From Gnetum montanum (taxonomy: Eukaryota > Streptophyta > Gnetopsida > Gnetales > Gnetaceae), in the NCBI GenBank assembly GCA_015680685.1, contig MNCI01000808.1, positions 138,343 to 202,342 on the forward strand: DNA of 64,000 nucleotides. Reading direction: 5' to 3'. A program made the position numbers and the translations under genes. Of this stretch, positions 11,711 to 24,090 are shown one piece after another; within the stretch, counting starts at the first letter, position 1, and each line of letters starts with the position of its first letter. The notes below the pieces were generated by a model. It was given only the letters and a program-made list of their open reading frames with translations, made no database searches and was not told the origin of the DNA.

Positions 11711-12590
11711 AAAAGATAATAACTTTTGCTAGAAAATAAGAAACCTAGATATCTTCAATTATTCAATTAGAAGATTACAACAGGGTTCCCAAAACCCACA
11801 AAACATCAAAACCTCTCAAAATAGTCAAACGATGTTGTAGAGCATGAGGCTTTGCAACTACACAATGGTTGTTCTTAATGCAAGACACAACTAATGGAAA
11901 ATCTCTCTCACAACCCAAGACTAAGATTCAATTCAGAGAAGTAAACAAGAGACAAGAACACATAGGCCAATGCATACGCATTGACCTTGGAGATGCAACC
12001 ACACCTGCACTAACTCGATGTGCTCTATCACACTCTTGCAAAGCTCTCCTCAACTCAAGAGTTTTCACCAAGACTTCTCTCTCACTCTTGGTCTATCCAT
12101 GTATAAGCATGAAACACCAACAAAATTTATTAAGAAAACAAGATACAAACCTAGGGAAACCTTCCACAAGCTCAACGTGGAGTTCTCACACTATTTGTCT
12201 TTTTCCTCTATCTTTTAATTGTTTCCCAACTGAGAACGGCAAAATTTGGAAGTTTCCTGACCATACGGGTCATCTTTGGCCTCCTTGGGTTGTCTCCTGC
12301 AAAAAACATCACTTTCAAGCAAGACATTTGCTATTTTGGGAGACGTCTCCTCCTTAGGTGAGATGTCTCCTTCTACACAAGACATCTTACTGGAGACATC
12401 TCCTCTATAGGCAAGACGTCTCTTGTAATTCCAAGATGCCTTTTGCCAAACCAAGACATCTTCTGTGAAGATTCCACTCCCGGCCAAGACATCTCCACAG
12501 AGCCTGAAACTTGCAAAACACACACATAAGAAAGAACAAGGGGATCGGAAGAGGTGTCCCTACACTATTAAATCATGAAACGATAAATAG
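11710..12590 (-). mobile_element. LTR-like insertion in LINE copy 2, rich in GAGACGTCTC-type motifs
   Basis: It separates two LINE pieces that would otherwise be adjacent. No protein homology. On the minus strand a plausible start is TGTAGGGACACC near 12573, but the other edge and a target duplication were not found, so the LTR reading is tentative. Between 12285 and 12500 it carries repeated GTCTC/GAGAC motifs. Confidence 0.4.
12285..12500. promoter_or_regulatory. Cluster of TGTCTC / GAGACA and GAGACGTCTC motifs
   Basis: At least three exact TGTCTC or GAGACA hexamers (the core auxin response element sequence) plus GACGTCTC and AGACATCT variants occur within about 215 bp, including the perfect palindrome GAGACGTCTC near 12340. 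Regulatory meaning is inferred from motif density only. Confidence 0.35.
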
Positions 12591-13085
12591 AATTGGTTCT
12601 TCCTCTTCTAGGTTTGAAGGTGTTTGGCTACAAGAACCTTGGTTAAAGAAGTTGATTGTCGAAGCTTGGGCCAATTACCAAATATATATGACCCTAGGGA
12701 GTTCCTAAAGCAAGCTTTGGCTTGGATCAAGAGGGGCATTAAAAGGCAATCCAAACAAGACAAATACTTCTTTAAATTCCTTAGGGATTCAAACCTGCAA
12801 TGTGTTATCCAGATTTAGACATTGCAAGAGTAGGGGCTAGACTTTGCTAATAAGGAGATTCAGGTTCTAAGAGAACTCCAACTTCTATCTCAAGGAAAAG
12901 AGCTCTATTAGAAGGAGCACTCCTGGACATGATGGCTAAAGGAGGGTGATGATAATACAAAGTTCTTTTTGCAGCTACTAAGGCTAATAGAAATGCTTGT
13001 CAAATTCATATGATCTAGGTTGGGGAAGAGTTAACAATTGACCTTAACAAGATTGTGAAGGATGTTCAGTACTATTAAAAACTAT
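12590..13085 (+). mobile_element. LINE copy 2, piece 3: endonuclease-RT linker
   Basis: Reads SSSRFEGVWLQEPWLKKLIV, then the linker peptide typical of plant LINEs including KSSFCSY/FFAATKANRNACQIH in another frame and GEELTIDLNKIVKDVQ. It ends near 13085; RT motifs resume near 18095. Confidence 0.72.
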
Positions 13086-16000
13086 TGCATCTATTGCATA
13101 TTATCTATATTTAGTAGCACTGTGACACTTTAAAAACTAGCATCGTCTAGGGTTATTGCTAACACTTTGCATCACTATTGAAGCTAGAAAACATCAAACA
13201 TTTGCATGACTCACTTGTTTCGAGTTTCATTTTACAAGTAGCAAAAATGGATGTGGTTGGATGTACTCTTATTCTTCCACTATGTTTCCACCATACAAGA
13301 TCATTTAATCTATAATAGGCTTCAAAAAATGGTTGGGAATAAAAATGTATAGATTTCAACAACTTTTCTCATGTAATGTGGCGTTGCATTTCCACATTGA
13401 GGGTCATACAACACGATGAATTTGGTCACCATTTGGCCATGAGTTGGGTTATCTTTGGGTTCTAACTACATAAACAAAGCTTGGCTCAACCACCATTTTT
13501 AGACTACACCTCAATATACCCTCAAGATAGGTGACTAGGGATCATACATGAGGTGGGTACACACTTACGAATGGCACTTGCATCATTGAAAACCTTCGGG
13601 TGTTGTGCAACTCAACCCCCTTAGGTCCAATGGCTTAGGATATTAGGTTAAAGTAAGCATATGTATGGGTAGGGTTGGATAGTGGTGTTCATCTCCACAT
13701 TTAGGGTGTATGCAAAATAAATAAACAATGCAACCCATCCATTCAAGGTATTGAGATGAATACATTAGTATTAAAATGATTAATTGATCCCTAAAAATAA
13801 TACATGCTTCACACAATGCACACCAATCAAATGCATCATCCACCTAGTTACTAATTGTGAGTTTAGGTGAACTGCTTATCTGAGGGCCCAAAGGGCTTCT
13901 AATCATAATTCATGTAGGTTAATTTTATGGAAAGCAAATAAACATACATGATCACACATATTTTCTTTTTTTCTTCTTTGCATAAATAAAAGAATATAAT
14001 TGTTGATAAATAAATAGGGCTAGCATATTGAAGCAATTATAAATAAACAATATTTATCTTGCATGAAAGAAAAATCTAACTATTAAAAAATACACAAAAC
14101 ATTCATGTAATAAAAGACTTACTCCAAGGAGACTTTTATGCTTCCAAGATGCAATATTCCCATCAGACAAATGAAAAAGTAACTATGCATCTCAAGTGTA
14201 TTTTAAATGCCATATAAGAACTAGTTTACATCATGCAATAGAGGGAGTTATAATAGTTAGGGTTTGTTTTTCATTGGACAATTAGCCAATGCTTTCCTTT
14301 ATTTTCAGACATCCAAAATTAGGCAACCAAAGTCTGAAAGTAGGGCTTTAATTTTTAGCAAACAAATCTGTGTTTACGAGAGATGGAGGACCTAAAAATA
14401 AATATGAAATTATAATCTACACAGTTCCGGGGAGTTAGGATTTGACAAGGTTTTGTTTTGGGAGATAGAATCTTGGGAAATAGATTACCAGCCATAATAA
14501 TAATAATAATAACAACAATAACAGTCCCCTGTGTTTTAATTTCTCAAGCTAAAACAAAGTATAGATAGTCTCTTAATTCCTTTTGTGAAAAAAAGAAAAA
14601 TAGAGGCATATTCTATACATGATGGTTATCATTTCCATTTTACCATTATTTAAAAAAATTCAGAAAACAATAAACACTAGATAATGACAAAAAAAAGAAA
14701 AAAAGTTATGGCAGTCTTTATACTAGGTGCAAACATTAAATAATCAAAACTCTGATTTTATGAAGTAAAAAATAAACAAAGTCTCATGTACTCATGTGCA
14801 ATATGGAAAGGAGGAATAACAATAAAATCTTATATGTACTAACCTTGAATACCATGATGGATTAACATGGTTCTAAATTTTGAAATCTTTGTTAATAAAT
14901 TTTCTAGCCTCTTATGTTTTCACCCTGAGAGAAATGTAGGTTTGAACAAACAACCATTTAACAATGATTTGGGACACAACATCTCTCTTAGAAACCCCTT
15001 AAAATTGACCCAACATGAACAATACAAAACATGTGCACTTAACAAAAGACACCAAAAATCTTCAATATGCAAAGCTTTATTTTTAATTTTAAAATGAGTA
15101 CTCAATGGACCTTTTGGCCATCTAGCTGTGATACACCAAGTCTCTCCAACCGTACAACATTTTGTAGCCCACATAAGAAGAACACTGGTGTTGGATAAAA
15201 TGGTGGCGGCTAACACCATCAAGCACCTCTAAGAACTAAGCCCTTGTAGCCCACACAAGAGATCACTAGCCTTGGATAGAAAGATGGGGGGAAATTCTTT
15301 TATAAAAAAAAATGATTACAAACTCATGAAATACCAAGTACACATGACACAAAACAAATGCTAACTCATAAGCCCAAAACATGCATGCCAAAAATTGGAT
15401 CCAAGACATATAAGAGACTCCATGCATAGCTTATAACTCACAAGAAATCTCACATGCTTTCATGAAATAATCCTCACTTGTCCAAGCCAACACAACTTTA
15501 AAGACTTACTAAGACTTTTGTACAACAAGCCAATGAAATACACACCTTTAATGTTGAATTTGACTGATTTTGGGGGGGGGAGAGAAGACACCTCAAGTTT
15601 GTGTTGTTGTCCAGCCAATAACCTCAAGAAATCAACTTCAAACTACAAGTCCAAGGTGATGTTGAATTCTTTCCACAAAATCAAAGAAAACAGTCCCTTG
15701 AATCCACCAAACTGTCCCCAAAAATCTGTCACGAAAGCCTCCAGCAGCAGCAAAATCACTTCCAAGAGTCCACAGGAACACTCAAGACATTCCAAAAGAT
15801 GGCTGAGAACAAGCAAGGGATAGCCACTCTCCCTCTCTTCTCCTCAACTCCTCACCCCTCCAACTAGCATAGTCTCCCCTTTTTGGCAAAAGTGAAAATA
15901 AGAGCAAACACGCCCTCTATTTATAGAATGGAGGCGAGTCTAAGGCTTGGGTAAAGACTTGTGCACAAAAGTTTACACAATGGGCAAAGAGTAGACAACC

Positions 16001-16969
16001 CATTCTTCAAAAATCCTATTTTTATTCCTAACATCATTGTTGCTTGACTTGGATAAGCAAGCTCTCATGAAGGAGTGGACATGTGAGATCGACGACACTT
16101 AAGAAAGTTGCATGGCCTCTATTAAATGAGTCATTTGTCCCTTTTCTAACCATTAATATGAAGTAGACAATTAGCATATAAATAAAATAAATGTCATCAT
16201 AAGCATGTCATGGAGTATACATCACCACCCCACATTGCCTTTTCTTATGGCCCCACCTTTTTGTCTTGTTTTAAGTCACTTTTTAGTTGATATGCTACGA
16301 GGGTTTTGAATTTATTTTTGGTCTTTTATCTATTTTTCACATATCCTTTAATTTATCTAGTAAAAATCATTGATACTAAACTTTTTGTCCATCTAACATT
16401 TTACACATGCCAAGCTGGTCGTAACAAGTACAAACATGCCATAATTAGCATGCCAGAAATTAATATTTCAATTGAATCAAGGAAAATATGGTCCCATTGG
16501 GTACTTTTTAATCGTTTATCATTAAAATTTCAAAATCTAGGGCTCAAATTGAAAAACTAATTGTAGATCTATACTCTAGATGTGAAGCTGAGTTAGTCCA
16601 CCAAATTTGAGTGCGATTTGACAACCTTGAATTTGACATGTTTTAATTAATCAAATATTCAACAATTTCAAAATTTTAACTAAACGTTAAAATAAACCAT
16701 GGATCCACATCACATTAATTTCTTAGCACTATTCTAAAATAATGATAGACTTTGCAATGCTCATATATATATATATAACTTAAAATAATAAAAAATTAGA
16801 TAAGAGTTGAGAAATAAATAGTAATCTTGTTTATGTCACCCAAACAAAGGTCTTCATAGTACTAAGAAGCATTAGGCACATCTATAAAAATATATAAGCT
16901 TTAAAACAAATTAAATTCTAAGTATTTAATAGAATACTAAGGTGACATGTACAAATGCTTGACTTCTTA
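13086..16969. other. Insert between LINE pieces, unclassified, AT-rich
   Basis: About 3.9 kb that interrupts LINE copy 2. No coding homology on either strand. It holds a short (TAA)n tract near 14498-14520 and an (AT)n tract near 16763-16777. The wording of 16290-16700 resembles non-coding LTR sequence in style, but no LTR pair or target duplication was found. Confidence 0.45.
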
Positions 16970-17335
16970 GATGCCACGTGTTATCCCCTTCAATCTTCTC
17001 CCACTCATATAACCTCTAGTTAAAATCACCCATCAAAACCAATGCATTGTGATTAGAAATCTTTGCAGCGATTTGATGCAGCTCACGAAGGCAATCAGTC
17101 CAGTCTTGGGGCCCATAAAAATGTGAATCAAATTCCTTGGGCCTCTAGAAATGTGGTGATACACCAACTAGAATTGTGTAAAAGTTCCATTGGCACTTTG
17201 AACAGGGTGGGAAGCCTCCTAGCTCATCCCTGACAGTCAACAAAGAGAGATGTCCAACCTTTCCAACACAGGAGATCTCTCTAAATTGCCTATAGCTTAG
17301 TCTCCTGGAGGCAAATAATCTCACAACTTACCATA
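16970..17335 (-). pseudogene. Antisense LINE endonuclease fragment
   Basis: Read on the minus strand from about 17335: EIICLQETKL, LLCWKGWTSLFVDCQG, FLWAPRLD and CIGFDG (the DFN region). These match the endonuclease opening of LINE copies 1 and 2. It is short, inverted relative to them, and has stops. Nothing recognisable continues on either side. Confidence 0.65.
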
Positions 17336-18094
17336 AGATTTTTACAGCAGATACTTTCTTTTTATAATTATCTTTTATTTCAGAAAATCAGTATTGGTTG
17401 AAACTAAAATCTGAATATGGTACTTTGTGCAAGTTAGATGATATTGATCTCTGTTTGGGAAACTTGGAATTGTTTCTGTATTTCAATGTAAGAATATTAG
17501 AACCATTTATTTCATGAGAGAAATTTGTATCCTCTATATCAGAAAATCTAAGATAATGTTAGAAGAATTGGAATACAATATTCCATGATAGATCTTCAGC
17601 TTTTGGCTCATGTGTATCTTGTATGGGAATTTTAGGGTTTTTTATCACTGTTATAGGAAAAGAAGCAATGCGGCCACTGTAGTTTTCGGCTATTGCAATT
17701 TATCTATTTCATAATTACTATGTTTTCTTATAGTCGTACTCTTCGAATGACTGATTATGTTTTGAAAGTGCATAACTTAAGATTGTAAAGGTAAATTGAT
17801 TGCATTAATTTGCTTGTAGTTGATCTAGAAGGCTATGGATTCCAAGTTTAATTGTTTAGACATTTGTATTGCATCGTGGATTCATATTGAGAGATGTCAT
17901 TTGTCATATTGGCATTCTCTTCCTACTAAATCCATAAGCCTCTATGTACATTGTATAATATACTGTTTATGCTGAAATGATTGTTGTTAATGTTGGTCTA
18001 TTTTTCTGTTTGAAAAAAAAATTCATTCATGCATTTTCAGCCCGCATTGTTTTTTGGGGGTTTAGGTGTTAGCTCTTGCTCCCTATAGTTGGGT
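17336..18094. other. Unclassified stretch between LINE pieces
   Basis: No coding or repeat signal recognised on either strand. Confidence 0.45.
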
Positions 18095-18695
18095 GTTACA
18101 ATTTGTAAAGAGGAGATATATCCAAGATCAAATCATTCTTCTTCAAGAATTGATGCACTCAACAAATAAAGCTGAATTCATGGGTATGTTTCTCAAACTT
18201 GATATTGTCAAGGCCTATGATTCGGTTGGTTAGTTTGCCTTGCAGGAAATAATGATAAGGAAAAAAGTCCACAATCACTTTGCTGAGCTATGTTTACAAA
18301 TATAGAGATTTTGTGCCTTTGCTTTTGATTTCAGTGGACAACTAGGGAGGTTTTTCTCCCCTCATAGAGGTTTGTGCCAAGGGGATTCCTTCTCTTCCTA
18401 CCTATTCATACTAGTTATAGACACAATGAATGACTATTGTAGGCTTGAAGAAGTAGGGGGGCTCTAAGTGGAAGGTATTGCTTGCCTTGCAAATCATTAT
18501 GCTGATAACACCATTGTCACCACCAAGGCCATAGCTCCAGATGCTATTGCTATCAAGAGAGCCCTAGACCACATGGAAAGTGAGCTAGACCTTAAAATTA
18601 ATTAGAGGAAGTCTAATGCGCACTTCATTCACATGGAGAGTAGTATGAAGCTTAAAATTTGTAGACTACTGGATATTCAAAATGGATCCTTGCAA
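18095..18695 (+). mobile_element. LINE copy 2, piece 4: reverse transcriptase
   Basis: Recognisable RT motifs in order: FVKRRYIQDQIILLQELMHS, FLKLDIVKAYDSV (motif A), SPHRGLCQGDSFSSYLF (motif B) and NHYADNTIVTTKA (motif C, with the second catalytic Asp changed to Asn). Stops interrupt it. The piece ends at a TIR element (18696-20945). Confidence 0.78.
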
Positions 18696-20945
18696 GCAAT
18701 GATTTAAAAAGTTTGGAAAATAATTTTGTCGGCTACTTGAAAAAGTCAAAAAACTAAAAAAATGGGCAAAAGTTTTGGAAAAAGTTGGAAAAAATCAACA
18801 ATATGCAAAAAAAAAAATAATTAAAAAAAATCAAAATCATTTTTGATAACAAATTATAGGCAATGCAAAATAACAGCAGAAAACACAATTAAGTGGACAT
18901 AAAAATAATAATTGCTACATAAGTATATGATCATGACATAATGCATACAAGTTTCTTCATCCTTCCACTACCAACATATGTTTAATCTGTTATTGACATA
19001 AAAATTATAGTATTCTTTTTCAGCATAGCCTTTGTAATTCTTCACTAATTTTTTTAATATAAGAAACTACAATGCTTTTTTATTGAAACATTTCATTATT
19101 TTCTAATAATTGATATTATTAGCCATGTACATGCACACACTCTCAATTTTATTAAGTTAAAGTAGTGGTATTAATAAAGCAATAAACTGGAAAGTTTAGC
19201 AATGTTTGGAAGTTGTAGGGTGTGCACTTTGCCTTCATGCAGTGTCTCTAACTAGGAAGATCCATCAATCTTCCAAAGTTCTTTCTTGTTGTGCTTCAGC
19301 AGTGGTAGCAAGGAAGGCATTCAGGTTTGATTTTGACCCTTTGGAGGGCTGCTTGACCACCAATGGCTTTGCCATCCTTGGACTAGTGTGTTGAATGCTC
19401 TTTTACTAGGGTTTACACTAGATGTTGGGGGGCACGTGAGACAATGACCTTGTTTGGCAAGGGGAACATTTTCCCTGAGGGTGTTTCTGCAACTTTCCCT
19501 TTGTAGGGAACAATTTTGGTTGGGGAAGGGCTTGAGCAACATGAGGAAGAGTAGGAACTTTGGTGGTAGAGGCAATTGTTGGAGAGAGAGGCTACCATGA
19601 GAAAGGGATTGAAGGATATGTTCTTGGTGGACCTTTGCAGGGTTGCATATGAGATTGAACAATGCACAAGGGACGAGGAGTAGCTGAAGAGAGTGAGGGA
19701 AGAATAGGCTTGTAGACAAGAGGAGGAATAATAACAAAAATGAAAGGAGAAAGCTTAGTCGTAATGGGTGATGTAAGAGGTCATTCAGCAAAGCATCCTT
19801 GAGGAGCACTTGTCTGATGAAATCAAGGAATAGTTGTGGAGGGAGACAAAGGAGTAGGAAGTAAAGGAGAAGGAGGAGACCCTTAGGCATGTGAAGGAGT
19901 TTTTGGAGGAGGCTATGAGGAACTGCCAAAATAAAATGATGGCATCCAATGCCAAACTATTGTTTAGGGAGGGTAATTGCCTATACACTATTATGGGTAT
20001 AAAAAAGACATACTTTGGGATAATCTCAAAAAGTACATCATGTAGACCTCTTGCACACTTCATTCTGATAAGGTATTCCACATGGCAAAATATGTTTAGG
20101 ATTAGCATGAGGAGAAATACAAGAATTTCCAACAAGCTGCAGGGTTCATGTCTTCAGAGGAGAATTAGGAAATTGTGCATATGGTGCATAGACAGGAAAT
20201 GCCTTGTTACACCTGCAAGAACCTACTGTTCACAGTATGAGTTGTTGTTTTTGAAAGGGTATGGCTGTCAGATTTTGTGTGTTTCTAGTTACAGGTTTTG
20301 AAGGAGATGTAAGTCATCTGCTCTGCCCCTTGGTTGTGCTTTTAGCTGTGGTGTCTAGGGATCTTTCTCTCTTGTTTGTGTTTCAACCGGTTGTAGCTGG
20401 GGATTTACCTGCCCTTATTTTTGTCTCTTTTTATGATAGGCTTCCTCACCCATTGTTCTAGTTGCCTTGTAATTTTTGTTTTTTTTGTAACATAACTCAC
20501 CTGACCTTTTCTCAAAAAAATTGAACAATAAACTAGAAAAATAATATAATCTGTCACACCTAAACATACTTGGTTTGAAGAAGAATATTCAAGATTTTAG
20601 TGTTAATACTTATTTTGGCTTTTAGTAAAAGTAAATTGGAGAAAATGATTCATATAGTTGTACCCTAGGAACTGAGATAAAGGCTAGGATGAAAATATTA
20701 TGATAATTCATATTGTTATAAATTATTAATTTGGTTTAAAAGTTTAAAATGAAACTCATCTTAGAAATTTTTGATAATCATAAACATTTGGTAAAATATG
20801 AGGAATTTTTTAAGAAAGATTGATTTTGGTACTTTTGGAAAAATTCAATTGAAAAAATGGGGAAGTAATGAAGACTTTTTTCCACTAAAATAGTCAGATA
20901 TTTTTCATTAATTCAACTATTTTTCGCAGAATTTTTAATCATTGC
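18696..20945. mobile_element. Putative TIR (DNA) transposon relic
   Basis: It begins GCAATGATTTAAAAA at 18696 and ends TTTTTAATCATTGC at 20945, so the ends form an inverted repeat of about 14 bp with one gap, followed by weakly similar A-rich subterminal sequence. It sits exactly at an interruption of the LINE reading frame. No transposase is seen and no clear target duplication (flanks CCTTGCAA and CCACAGGA). A retroposed element (19194-20525) lies inside it. Confidence 0.45.
19194..20525 (+). mobile_element. Retroposed coiled-coil element, copy A (5'-truncated)
   Basis: Flanked by a 14-bp duplication, CAATAAACTGGAAA (19180-19193) and CAATAAACTAGAAA (20526-20539), with an A-rich 3' end (CTCAAAAAAATTGAA). 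That is the mark of target-primed insertion. The sense strand reads KL-GVHFAFMQCL and then a long Glu/Arg-rich region (about 19600-20160) ending EEKYKNFQQAAGFMSSEEN, all with stops. It aligns with copy B (KLQGIHFAFM-CLQL and KY-AFQQAANFIVFEE), so both belong to one family. I do not recognise the protein. A leucine-rich minus-strand reading of 19321-19929 is its antisense shadow. Confidence 0.6.
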
Positions 20946-21735
20946 CCACAGGAGTCACACCTTGGGTTTCCCATTTTTTCTTGGAGAATGAATTGCACAT
21001 GGTTTGGCCTAATTCAGAAAATCCAACCTAGAATTGAGCATTAGACTTAAAGGTTTTTCACTAGCAAAGGGAAAGTTCTTCTTGCTTCTTTTGTTCTTCT
21101 AGTCATAATGTGAAATGTTGATTCTGTTGCCCAACCTTCTAACCAAGTCATCAAATAGGGTGAATAGCCTCATTCATCATTCTATCTAGTCCAGGGGTAA
21201 GGACCTTATTTGTTGGGAGAATGTGGCAAAACCAAGGAGATCAGGTGGCCTTGGGATTTTTCATTTTGAAGATTGCATATTAGTGGGCCATCACAATCTT
21301 ATCAACAAAATTAATAATCATGATGACACCCTTTGGGTTCATACCATGAGACATATATATGAGACTTGGACCTTTGTCTTGAATGATTCCATGGTTTGGA
21401 AAACATATTTGTGCCCATCATTTAGTAATCACCCAACTAAATATCCCCATGGAAACTACATTGAAGCAATTGATGGAAATAAAGTATAAGGTTGTGCATG
21501 GATGGTACATTGCATGGAATGAACACCTCCAAAAGAAAGTTAAATTCTTTGTTTGGCTAATGCAAAAAGGTGCCATACCAACATGGAGCTTCTTGTGCAC
21601 ATGTGGCTTTCAACTGGAATCAGGCCATGTCCTTGACAAAGATGTAGTCATCGAAATGATAGAACATCTATTTTTCTCCTATCCCTACATTCGATGTGTT
21701 TGGAATAGTACATGCATTAACCTATAGAAATGACT
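20946..21735 (+). mobile_element. LINE copy 2, piece 5: post-RT and zinc-binding C-terminus
   Basis: Reads GVTPWVSHFFLENELHMVWP, then WENVAKPRRSGGLGIFHFED and a terminal region with KVKFFVWLMQKGAIPTWSFLC and the zf-RVT-like EMIEHLFFSYPYIRCVW. It is followed directly by pararetrovirus sequence near 21745, so the LINE 3' end is missing. Confidence 0.75.
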
Positions 21736-21744
21736 TTCATGGGA

Positions 21745-23720
21745 CTGCTTCACATTCCTTACAAACCTTTAAATGATTTGGTTAAACTAGTCCAACATCC
21801 TATACCTAGTAAGGATGATTTGTTCCAACACCTCCTACATACTAATGTTGACTCTAAGTTTGACTTAAAGTTAGGATTCTAGCAAATACAAGTTGAACCT
21901 AATGATAGGTGGAAAATCGCCTTCACTGTGCCTAGAGGATTATACCAATGGACAATTTTGCCATTTGGGATCAAGACAGCTCCCTCTATCTTCCAAAGGT
22001 GCACAGACCAAATCTTTGGTAAATATACTTTTATCCTAGTGTAGATAGATGATATTTTAGTTATTGGCAAGAATCCTCAACAACATCTTGAGCACTTGGA
22101 GATATTTAGGCAATTAGTAGACAATAATGGTTTAGTCCTATTTGCTACCAAGCTGACCATAGCTAAATATTCTATAGAATTTTTAGGGTTAGAAATAAGA
22201 AATGGTACAATCTCCTTACAGCCACATGTCCTTGAAACTATAAAAAAGTTTCCTAATGAACCAAAGGAAAAAACACAATTTCAGAGATTTCTTGGTTGTG
22301 TAAACTACGTATCTGGTTTTTATAAACATTTGGCAAGAGATAGATAGCTCCTAAATGAAAGGCTAGGAGACAATCCTCCAAAATGGACAGCAATGCATTC
22401 TGAAACAGTTGCCTTAATAAAGCAACATTGTTCAAATCTACCCAAATTACAACTTCCTATTGATGGGCAACTAATTCTAGAGACAAATGCTTCCCATGAA
22501 TTCTGGGGTGTTGCACTCAAGGAAGAAAAAGATAATGTTATACAAATATGTAGATATGCCTTGGGAAAATTTAATCACTCAGAAGAATTATCATAGTGCC
22601 CACAAAGAACTTCTAACAATCATTAAAATCTTAGATAAATTTAGGTTGTTTTTTCAAAATGTGCATTTCATAGTTAGAAGTGATTTAAAACATTTTGATA
22701 AGTACCTGAGTTTAAAAGTCCTTAATAAAGTAGCACATACTAGATTAATACGATGGGCTTTATTTCTTTCTAATTTTGATTTAAAAAAAAATTATAAATG
22801 GCAAGCATAACAATCTTGCAAATTTTCTAACCAGAGAGTTTCAACTCTCTAAGAACTAATGTGGCTATGTTTCAGATTTGCTAATAAGAGAAGGTTGGGT
22901 TCTACAGTCTTCTAAATTCATTAGGCATTGTAGCAAAGGAGAATACCAGATGGCAACATTAACCCAAGAATCATTGTATGATTCCTAGAGACAGAGCTTT
23001 GATTGGTTCATTAGACATTTGCATCAAGCTCATACAAGATCAAAGGTTTTGGTGATGACATTTGAACCCAGGTTTGGAGATAATTTGTACATGCCTATCC
23101 AGATTGAGACTCATATCGAGTTTCAGAGTTTATATTTCTTCACCTTTGAGCATATGTTCAATTGGCCTCATTTCAAGCCAAGTCCTTACCATGTGTACCA
23201 CATTGAAATGAATCCATGAATCTTGCAAAATGATCTTTTGGACATGGTGGCACTAGTTTGGACATACTCCATACTACTATCATCCCAACTATCCAAGATA
23301 GCTATATGAACGAAGGGGTGAACAAAATGGAGATTTCCTTTTCTATGAGAGTCTACAAGCCTGAGCATTTCACATTGAAAGGTTTAGAGAATCTCTGTCA
23401 TATATGCTCACTTCTTGTGTAACAAGGTGAGTTGATTAGAATGCTCATTATAGATACTCCTTCTATAATGAAGTCTACACTAGCAACAAACATGATATTG
23501 AGCAACAAGGTTTGCTTTATCGTTTCAGACCAAGAACTCTTAATCTTAGTCTGATGGATAGCAAAGTGGCTTACATGAGCACTCATAGCCGTAGGAAAAC
23601 TCAAAGGTAGCTAGTTTGTGAGCCATCTTCACCTGTCAACTTTAGAATTTGGGAATCTCCCTCACCAAATGATGAGGTGGGCTCCCACCAAAGTTATGAT
23701 TCCCCTAGTGATGCTTGAAG
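21745..23720 (+). pseudogene. Endogenous caulimovirid (pararetrovirus) fragment: RT-RNase H and downstream ORF
   Basis: Plus-strand relic of the virus pol region. Recognised parts: YKPLNDLV (about 21765), FDLK near the RT motif-A region (21860-21870), LPFGIKTAPSIFQR (about 21955-22000), IDDILVI (22045), EFLGLEI (22180), then RNase H around CRYALGKFNHSEE (22550-22590) and an end equivalent to the family's FLTREF. This order and wording fit caulimovirids better than Ty3/gypsy. The tyrosine codon of the YxDD box is replaced by TAG at 22042-22044, and other stops and frameshifts follow. From about 22950 to 23710 a further ORF remnant (open 23019-23219) follows RNase H and is not recognised. Gymnosperm caulimovirids of this kind are known as gymnendoviruses; the genus is an inference. 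Confidence 0.75.
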
Positions 23721-24090
23721 AGCCACAATTGTGTTGACCATTATGTAAATTATTGTACTGTAAAGAGTTCTATAGTAAAAGTAGATTACAGTGTGTTGGA
23801 TAAGGTTGAATCTTAGTGAGTTGTCACCCACTTTAGTTAGTGGTAGTTGTGTTGGATGGCACTTAGAAGTCGTTAGAGGCCCTAGCCAATATGTATCAAA
23901 GAAAAGCTAAGAGGCATCAGAAGAAAGAGATCCTAAGAGCTGCTCATAGTGCCTTAGAAGCATTCTTCTCCCAAGCATCCCTTAGCTGCTTCTTGCTTGT
24001 ATCTCTGGTTTAGTCCAGTGTGAATAATATAAGCTTGAAGCATTTTGCTTATCTTGCTGTGTTTTTGTGTTTCTTTGCTGCAAATCTTTG
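23721..24090. other. Junction between the two opposed virus fragments
   Basis: Non-coding on both strands. It lies after the last ORF remnant of both the plus and the minus virus fragments, so it may hold virus intergenic or promoter sequence. The exact inversion point is not visible. Confidence 0.35.

Noticed and set aside
12215-12523. 102-codon minus-strand ORF with ordinary amino-acid content
   Set aside because: It runs through the repeated GAGAC/GTCTC motifs of the LTR-like insert, and the repeats explain the open frame.
19321-19929. 202-codon leucine/proline-rich minus-strand ORF
   Set aside because: It is the antisense of the Glu/Arg-rich coiled-coil coding strand of element copy A, where GAG/AAG codons read as CTC/CTT on the other strand.
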